NCBI RefSeq assembly: GCF_023264675.1
Contig: NZ_JAHFVG010000005.1
Coordinates: forward strand, 1-64,000
Length of the DNA stretch: 64,000 nt
Origin: Rhodococcus sp. (in: high G+C Gram-positive bacteria)
GTDB taxonomy: Bacteria > Actinomycetota > Actinomycetes > Mycobacteriales > Mycobacteriaceae
Direction: 5' to 3'
Shown here: positions 59,099-64,000 of the stretch, piece by piece
Position numbering within the stretch: the stretch's first letter is position 1
Layout: each line of letters starts with the position of its first letter
Program-made: the position numbers and the translations under genes
Notes under the pieces: model-generated
What the model was told of the DNA's origin: nothing
Database searches by the model: none
Seen by the model: the letters and a program-made list of their open reading frames with translations, nothing else

Positions 59099-59521
59099 AT
59101 GTCCACACCAGCAGGCGATCGCAACGACGCCACGTCGCTCGACCCGTCGAACGTTCCCGCGACGTACGACGATTCGGCGCCGTCGCCGATCACCACACCG
59201 GATTCGGACGAGCACAGCGCACCGGATCCCGAGGCCGTGCGCGACACCAGGCGGCCTGCCGGTACATCGCCCGAAGGCATCGCGCACACCAAAGCTGCAG
59301 CTACATGGACCGGTTTGGTCGTCGGCGCGATCGTGCTGGTGATTCTGCTCGTCTTCATTCTGCAGAACCTCGACGCGGTCCCCGTGAGCATCTTCGTCTG
59401 GACATTCGAGTTACCGCTCGGGGTATCCATGCTGCTGGCCGCCATCGCGGGAGCGCTCGTCATGGCATTGGCCGGTGGCGTTCGCATTCTGCAGATCAGA
59501 CGCGCAGCAAAGAAGAAGTAA
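59099..59521 (+). CDS. LapA (DUF1049) domain membrane protein
   Basis: 140 residues. A disordered acidic N-terminus (about 1-65, Asp/Pro/Thr rich), then TM1 (ATWTGLVVGAIVLVILLVFI), the LapA motif QNLDAVPVSIFVWTFELPLG, TM2 and a basic cytoplasmic end (RRAAKKK). ATG at 59099. In E. coli LapA acts in LPS assembly; in this Gram-positive-type host the role must differ and is unknown. Divergent from rlmN with a 148-bp gap. Confidence 0.88.
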   Translation: MSTPAGDRNDATSLDPSNVPATYDDSAPSPITTPDSDEHSAPDPEAVRDTRRPAGTSPEGIAHTKAAATWTGLVVGAIVLVILLVFILQNLDAVPVSIFVWTFELPLGVSMLLAAIAGALVMALAGGVRILQIRRAAKKK

Positions 59522-59613
59522 AGAAATCCGGTGAACACTATGCACACAAGCTGGCGCTGTCGAACTGAATCGATCACGATGGCAGTGCCCGATCTCACCG
59601 CAAGGAGCCTGAC

Positions 59614-60465
59614 GTGACCACTTTCATGGAGACCCCAGTGACATCTGGAGTATCGCCCGAGCGCGCTCGCTCGTGGCTACTGGTCCCGGCCACCAAGCCG
59701 GAAGCATTCTCGGCCGCTGTCGAATCCGAGGTCGACGCCGTCATCCTCGACATCGAAGATGCCGTCGCCCCCAACGCGAAGCCCGCAGCACGCGACGCCG
59801 TGGTGGCCTGGCTCGAAGCCGGAAACTCGGCGTGGGTCAGAGTGAACGACGCAACGACCTCGTTCTGGGCGGACGATCTGGCAGCCCTGTCCGGCCTGAA
59901 AGGTCTCGCCGGAATCATGCTGGCCAAGACCGAGAGCGGAAGTCAGGTCGAGGCCTCGGCGGCACGCCTCGCCGACGGCACCCGCATCCTCGCGCTGGTC
60001 GAATCTGCGATGGGTCTCGAAGCAACACCCGAGATCGCGCGAGCGGACTCCACCTTTCGACTTGCCTTCGGAAGCGGCGACTTCCGACGCGACACCGGGA
60101 TGAGCGACGAGCCTCTCGCGATGGCGTATCCGCGGTCGAGGTTGGTCGTGTCGAGCCGCGCCGCCAGACTTCCCGGTCCGATCGACGGCCCGACACTGAC
60201 CTCGAACGAGAGCATTCTGGCGCGTGATTCCGCGCTGACACTGTCGATGGGCATGACAGGCAAGCTCTGCATGCACAGCGAGCAGGCTCCGACCGTCAAC
60301 CGGGAACTCGCTCCTACACCGGGCGACGTGACCTGGGCCGACGATGTCGTCGACGCTCTCGGGGTCGACGGGTCGGGAGTCAAAGACGGAAGTGACCTCC
60401 CGCGCCTGGCGAAGGCACTCAAAATTCGCGAGGCTGCTCAGATCTTCGGCGTTCGCGCCGGGTAG
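59614..60465 (+). CDS. CitE-like HpcH/HpaI aldolase/lyase
   Basis: 283 residues from GTG 59614, of the citrate lyase beta/malyl-CoA lyase superfamily: SWLLVPATKPEAFSAAVESE, DAVILDIEDAVAPNAKPAAR (metal Asp/Glu), ALVESAMGLEATPEIARA (metal Glu) and LAFGSGDFRRDTG (Asp). It is shorter than malyl-CoA lyases and has no citrate lyase partner genes nearby, so it is a stand-alone CitE-like lyase; substrate unknown, probably a CoA ester. Convergent with the methyltransferase gene (3-bp gap). Confidence 0.88.
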   Translation: MTTFMETPVTSGVSPERARSWLLVPATKPEAFSAAVESEVDAVILDIEDAVAPNAKPAARDAVVAWLEAGNSAWVRVNDATTSFWADDLAALSGLKGLAGIMLAKTESGSQVEASAARLADGTRILALVESAMGLEATPEIARADSTFRLAFGSGDFRRDTGMSDEPLAMAYPRSRLVVSSRAARLPGPIDGPTLTSNESILARDSALTLSMGMTGKLCMHSEQAPTVNRELAPTPGDVTWADDVVDALGVDGSGVKDGSDLPRLAKALKIREAAQIFGVRAG

Positions 60466-60468
60466 CGG

Positions 60469-61182
60469 TCAGTACAGTTCGAGACCGGCGGGTTTGCGCC
60501 GCCGATGAAGTCGATAGCGCACATCGATGTCGAGGCCAGGGATGCTACGAGCAGCCCTGGCCGCTGTGCGTCCGGTGAACTCGATTCCCAGCACGTCACG
60601 CAGGGTGCGTCGATCCTCGAATCGCCACACGGTGTCTACACGTTCGAGCGCGAACCCCTGAGCATCGAAGAACGCCTCGACAGCCGTGGCATCGTATCGG
60701 GGTAGGTCCGCACGCATCCAGTCTCCGTACGGCGACGCCGAGACATCGAGGTCGACGACGACCAAGCTTCCTCCCGGCCGGAGCACACGCATCGCCTCGG
60801 TGATGCCCGGCCCGCAGCCGACACCGAAGAAATAGGCCGTCCGTGCGTGGACGATGTCGACCGACGCGTCCTCGAGTGGGAGCGACTCCGCGTGGCCGGA
60901 TCGTATGTCCACGTTGGCGAGTGCTGCGGTGCGCTCGCGGGCGGCACGCAACAGCGGCGCATACGGTTCGACGCCCACCACCTGTGAGGCGCGCTCGGCG
61001 AACGCCGGCAGGTGATAGCCGGTTCCACAGCCGACATCCACGATCGTGCGGCCGTCCCACGGAGCAATGCGGTGCAACGCGGCGGGAATTCGGCCGTCCA
61101 CGTCCTGAGCATCGTTCTCGGCCTCGTACAGACGCGGCCAATGCCAGATGTTGGGGCTGGGAATGGTTTTCGCGGTGCTCAC
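60469..61182 (-). CDS. Class I SAM-dependent methyltransferase
   Basis: 237 residues from GTG 61182, overlapping the cdsA stop by 4 bp; the frame upstream is open but this start matches the coupling. Motif I TIVDVGCGTGYHLPAF, then VVGVEPYAP (motif post-I) and VDIVHARTAYFFGVGCGPGI. The C-terminal basic tail (RYRLHRRRKP) is unusual. Substrate unknown; coupling to cdsA suggests an envelope-lipid or linked function but does not prove it. Confidence 0.88.
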   Translation of the reverse strand: MSTAKTIPSPNIWHWPRLYEAENDAQDVDGRIPAALHRIAPWDGRTIVDVGCGTGYHLPAFAERASQVVGVEPYAPLLRAARERTAALANVDIRSGHAESLPLEDASVDIVHARTAYFFGVGCGPGITEAMRVLRPGGSLVVVDLDVSASPYGDWMRADLPRYDATAVEAFFDAQGFALERVDTVWRFEDRRTLRDVLGIEFTGRTAARAARSIPGLDIDVRYRLHRRRKPAGLELY

Positions 61183-62135
61183 AACAAAATGGTGAAAACC
61201 AACCACGCCACGAACGCGGACGGCAGCAGCGAATCGAGCCGATCCATGATGCCTCCGTGGCCGGGAAGGAGCGTGCCCATGTCCTTGATCCGCAGGTCTC
61301 GTTTGACCTGCGACTCGATGAGATCACCCAGAGTGCCGGTCACGACCAGCACGACCCCGAGCAGGACTCCGATCATCGAGTTCGCGTCGAGAATGAGCGT
61401 CACGGTCAGCAACGATCCGATGATGCAGAACAGAAGCGAACCGGCGAGGCCTTCCCATGACTTCTTCGGGCTGATGGCAGGCGCCATCGGGTGCTTGCCG
61501 AACAGCACACCCGCAACGTAACCGCCGACGTCGGAGCACACGACCGCGATGAGAAACACCAACACCCGTCCCGCGCCCTGGTCGTCGAGAACCATCAGTA
61601 CCGCGAAGGAAGCCAACAGCGGGAGCCAGCAGGCAACGAGGATGGTGACCGCAAGCTCGCGAAGATAGTTCTTCGGCGCCGAGCCGAGTCCCTGCTGCAG
61701 CAGCAGCCACACCATGCACACAAGGACGGTTCCGGCCGTGGCACTCAACACACCGGTGGTTCCCCACGGCCATCCCAACCAGATGATGGCCTGCCCTCCG
61801 AGTATCAGAGGAATTCGAGGGACGAGTACACCGGCTTCACGAAGGCGCTTGGACACCTCGTAGGTAGCGACGGCCAGCGCAGCGGCCACGACGCCGATCC
61901 ACACCAGAGGCGCGAACACCATGATGAGGATCAGCGCGACGCCGAGTCCTCCACCTACCCCGATCGCGGCCGGGAGGTTGCGTCCGGCTTTGCCCGTGGC
62001 GGGGACGCTCGCGGGCTTCGCGGTGTCGGCATTCGAATCAGCGCCGGAATCGGGGCCGTTCGGCACCGACGGGTCGGGTACGGCCGAACCAGCTGGTCGA
62101 TCCGAACCCACCACGACGCCATCTCCTTGCTTCAT
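61179..62135 (-). CDS. cdsA: Phosphatidate cytidylyltransferase
   Basis: 318-residue integral membrane enzyme making CDP-diacylglycerol from phosphatidate and CTP. About 55 disordered residues (Gly/Ser/Asp/Pro) precede eight TM segments; the C-terminal CDS signature is SQVKRDLRIKDMGTLLPGHG followed by GGIMDRLDSL. ATG at 62135. Lies 30 bp downstream of frr and is coupled to the methyltransferase. Confidence 0.95.
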   Translation of the reverse strand: MKQGDGVVVGSDRPAGSAVPDPSVPNGPDSGADSNADTAKPASVPATGKAGRNLPAAIGVGGGLGVALILIMVFAPLVWIGVVAAALAVATYEVSKRLREAGVLVPRIPLILGGQAIIWLGWPWGTTGVLSATAGTVLVCMVWLLLQQGLGSAPKNYLRELAVTILVACWLPLLASFAVLMVLDDQGAGRVLVFLIAVVCSDVGGYVAGVLFGKHPMAPAISPKKSWEGLAGSLLFCIIGSLLTVTLILDANSMIGVLLGVVLVVTGTLGDLIESQVKRDLRIKDMGTLLPGHGGIMDRLDSLLPSAFVAWLVFTILL

Positions 62136-62165
62136 TCTTGCTCCCCGGACGCTGTCTGAACGAGG

Positions 62166-62723
62166 TCAGACCTCCATCAACTCGGCTTCTTTGCGCTTGA
62201 CGAGTTCATCGATCGACGCGGTGTACTTGGACGTGGTCTTGTCGAGATCGTTCTCGGCGCGGACCACCTCGTCCTCGCCTGCCTCGCCGTCCTTCTGGAT
62301 GCGCTTGAGCTCTTCCATGGTCTTACGGCGGACGTTGCGGATCGAGACCTTGGCGTCCTCGCCTTTGCCCTTGGACTGCTTCACGAATTCGCGACGCCTC
62401 TCCTCGGTCAGCTGAGGAACACCGATGCGAATCAAGTTGCCGTCGTTCGTCGGATTGACGCCGAGATCCGAGTTGCGAATCGCGGTCTCGATCGGGCCGA
62501 GCTGAGCAGGCTCGTAGGGCTTGATGACGACGAGCCTGGCTTCGGGAACGCTGATGCTGGCCAGCTGGGTGATCGGCGTCGGGGAGCCGTAGTACTCGAT
62601 GACGATGCGATTGAACATGCCGGGATTGGCTCGTCCCGTACGAATGGACGACAGGTCGTCACGGGCGACGGAGACCGCCTTCTCCATCTTTTCTTCGGCG
62701 TCGAAGAGCGCTTCGTCGATCAC
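62166..62723 (-). CDS. frr: Ribosome recycling factor
   Basis: 185 residues, the standard length. [20 protein letters not shown] and [18 protein letters not shown] at the start, and [20 protein letters not shown] and [19 protein letters not shown] in the tail-domain helices identify RRF, which with EF-G splits the post-termination ribosome. Between pyrH and cdsA as in most actinobacteria. Confidence 0.98.
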   Translation of the reverse strand: MIDEALFDAEEKMEKAVSVARDDLSSIRTGRANPGMFNRIVIEYYGSPTPITQLASISVPEARLVVIKPYEPAQLGPIETAIRNSDLGVNPTNDGNLIRIGVPQLTEERRREFVKQSKGKGEDAKVSIRNVRRKTMEELKRIQKDGEAGEDEVVRAENDLDKTTSKYTASIDELVKRKEAELMEV

Positions 62724-62799
62724 GGTCTGTCCTCCATCGTTCTCGCTGGTCTTCCAGCGTCTCCACGGTCGTTCGCTGCTGTTGACGACTCTCGCCCGG

Positions 62800-63528
62800 T
62801 CACGATGTGACCAGGGTTCCGATGCTTTCTCCTGCCACTGCGCGCGCGATATTGCCCTGTGTCAGGAGGTTGAACACCATGATCGGCATCTGGTTGTCCA
62901 TACACAGGCTGAACGCGGTGGCGTCGGCGACTTTGAGCCCCTTCTCGATCACCTGACGATGCGTGATGGAGTCGTACATCGTGGCGTCGGGATCTTCGCG
63001 GGGATCGGCCGAATAGACACCGTCGACGGCCTTCGCCATCAGCAGTACCTCGGCTCCGATCTCGAGCGCGCGCTGCGCCGCAGTGGTATCGGTGGAGAAG
63101 TACGGCATACCCATGCCGGCTCCGAAGATCACCACGCGCCCCTTCTCCAGGTGCCTGCGGGCGCGGAGGGGAAGGTACGGCTCGGCGACCTGGCCCATGG
63201 TGATGGCTGTCTGGACGCGGGTCGCGACGCCTTGCTTTTCGAGGAAATCCTGCAAGGCAAGACAGTTCATCACCGTTCCGAGCATGCCCATGTAGTCGGA
63301 CCGAGATCGGTCCATTCCTCGCTGCTGAAGTTCGGCGCCGCGGAAGAAGTTGCCGCCTCCGATGACGACTGCAACCTGAACACCGGTGGACACCACCTCA
63401 GCGATCTGCTCGGCTACGTTGTTGACGACGTCCGGGTCGAGGCCTACCTGGCCTCCGCCGAACATCTCACCACCCAGCTTGAGCATCACACGCTTGAACC
63501 CGGGGCGGTCGGTGGCGGGATCGGTCAT
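62800..63528 (-). CDS. pyrH: UMP kinase
   Basis: 242 residues of the amino-acid-kinase-fold bacterial UMP kinase (UMP to UDP). ATG at 63528 ([20 protein letters not shown]). Motifs: [50 protein letters not shown] and [20 protein letters not shown]. It is the only UMP-level enzyme of the main pathway in the window and is unrelated by position to the cluster uracil phosphoribosyltransferase. 76 bp upstream of frr. Confidence 0.97.
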   Translation of the reverse strand: MTDPATDRPGFKRVMLKLGGEMFGGGQVGLDPDVVNNVAEQIAEVVSTGVQVAVVIGGGNFFRGAELQQRGMDRSRSDYMGMLGTVMNCLALQDFLEKQGVATRVQTAITMGQVAEPYLPLRARRHLEKGRVVIFGAGMGMPYFSTDTTAAQRALEIGAEVLLMAKAVDGVYSADPREDPDATMYDSITHRQVIEKGLKVADATAFSLCMDNQMPIMVFNLLTQGNIARAVAGESIGTLVTS

Positions 63529-63674
63529 TGCTCTCCTCGGTTCTCGCCTGTCGAATGCGCACGGTGAATCACGGGGCACCATGAAGACACCCTCACCCTT
63601 ATCCTGCCTTATCGCCGACGCGTTGGACGACACTGCCCACGACGCGTCTCAAATCCGACGCCCCCTCGGTTACA

Positions 63675-63716
63675 ACGATGCCGTCCGCACGACCCAGGTC
63701 GCACGGACGGCATCGT
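63675..63716. terminator. Hairpin terminator downstream of tsf
   Basis: ACGATGCCGTCCG and CGGACGGCATCGT (63675-63687 and 63704-63716) pair perfectly, with an additional inner CGAC/GTCG stem. On the minus strand it follows the tsf stop by 26 bp and separates tsf from pyrH. Confidence 0.85.
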
Positions 63717-63742
63717 CACCAGCTGCGTTCAGCCTCGACAAA

Positions 63743-64000
63743 TCAGCTTGCGCCGACCTCGAACCGCGAGAAGCGGGTGATGGTCACGCCTGCATCGTCG
63801 AGGATCGCCTTGACGGTCTTCTTCGAATCCTGCACCGACGACTGCTCGGTGAGCACGACATCCTTGTAGAAGCCGTTGACGCGCCCTTCGATGATCTTCG
63901 GCAGAGCCTGCTCGGGCTTGCCCTCTTCGCGTGCGGTTTCCTCGGCGATGCGGCGCTCGGTGGCGACGATCTCCTCGGGAACCTCGTCGCGGGTGACGTA
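63743..64000 (-). CDS. tsf: Elongation factor Ts (5' end outside window)
   Basis: The visible 85 C-terminal codons end with RFEVGAS and the stop at 63743-63745. [39 protein letters not shown] and [15 protein letters not shown] are characteristic of the EF-Ts core/dimerisation region, which exchanges GDP for GTP on EF-Tu. Its position next to pyrH and frr is the standard rpsB-tsf-pyrH-frr order; rpsB should lie beyond the right edge. Confidence 0.96.
   Translation of the reverse strand, partial: YVTRDEVPEEIVATERRIAEETAREEGKPEQALPKIIEGRVNGFYKDVVLTEQSSVQDSKKTVKAILDDAGVTITRFSRFEVGAS

Overview
The window is high-GC actinobacterial DNA, most likely Rhodococcus or a close Nocardiaceae relative. The reasons are a mycothione reductase gene, F420-type and RamA-type proteins, many GTG/TTG starts, and a gene backbone that follows, from memory, the Mycobacterium tuberculosis order infB-ylxR-nusA-rimP ... 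proS ... efpA-cysG ... cobB-cobO-chelatase-GNAT-mqo-hydrolase-mtr ... map ... PBP lipoprotein-GNAT-ispG-rip1-dxr ... rlmN ... cdsA-frr-pyrH-tsf. Strain-specific blocks are inserted between these conserved segments.

Layout. 1-4.9 kb: translation/transcription operon rimP-nusA-ylxR-infB (minus; infB runs off the left edge). 5.0-9.8 kb: a Tat-type lipoprotein with a ferritin-like partner, an MFS exporter with a divergent TetR regulator, and an acyl-CoA dehydrogenase. 9.9-13.6 kb: proS, yaaA and a DUF2786 gene. 13.7-23.3 kb: the most interesting part, a tightly coupled seven-gene minus-strand operon (nitroreductase, TrpF-like protein, uracil phosphoribosyltransferase, EamA transporter, indigoidine-synthetase-type NRPS, PsuG, old-yellow-enzyme reductase) behind a divergent MarR gene whose control region carries two copies of an operator-like palindrome. 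The gene set matches what is known of minimycin/indigoidine clusters: the NRPS and PsuG would build a C-nucleoside or the blue pigment, and the extra uracil phosphoribosyltransferase plus the transporter would give self-resistance.

23.3-34 kb: efpA, cysG, an ABC-F protein, a PhoD-type phosphatase, an ABC-2 exporter with a frameshifted permease, an F420-type oxidoreductase preceded by a KstR-like palindrome, a decayed phoD copy and a DUF3224 protein. 33.7-38.3 kb: cobalamin operon (chelatase-cobO-cobB-cobE-like) behind a cobalamin riboswitch. 38.3-45.7 kb: GNAT, mqo, two hydrolases, mtr, and a GntR/ABC module of YtrA type. 45.7-51.9 kb: cobQ, map, a RamA-like regulator, a penicillin-binding lipoprotein and a GNAT protein. 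52.1-55.8 kb: dxr-rip1-ispG, two isoprenoid (MEP) enzymes around a site-2 protease. 55.8-64 kb: DUF1990, a PuuE-type allantoinase, small membrane proteins, rlmN, a CitE-like lyase, a methyltransferase, cdsA, frr, pyrH and the 3' end of tsf.

No tRNA, rRNA, IS element, prophage or CRISPR array was recognised. Two 33-bp tandem repeats with a common core sit exactly at the 3' ends of two minus-strand genes, and several long hairpins mark operon ends. No gene-free stretch longer than about 300 bases exists apart from the span at 32.9-33.3 kb, which holds the phoD remnant.
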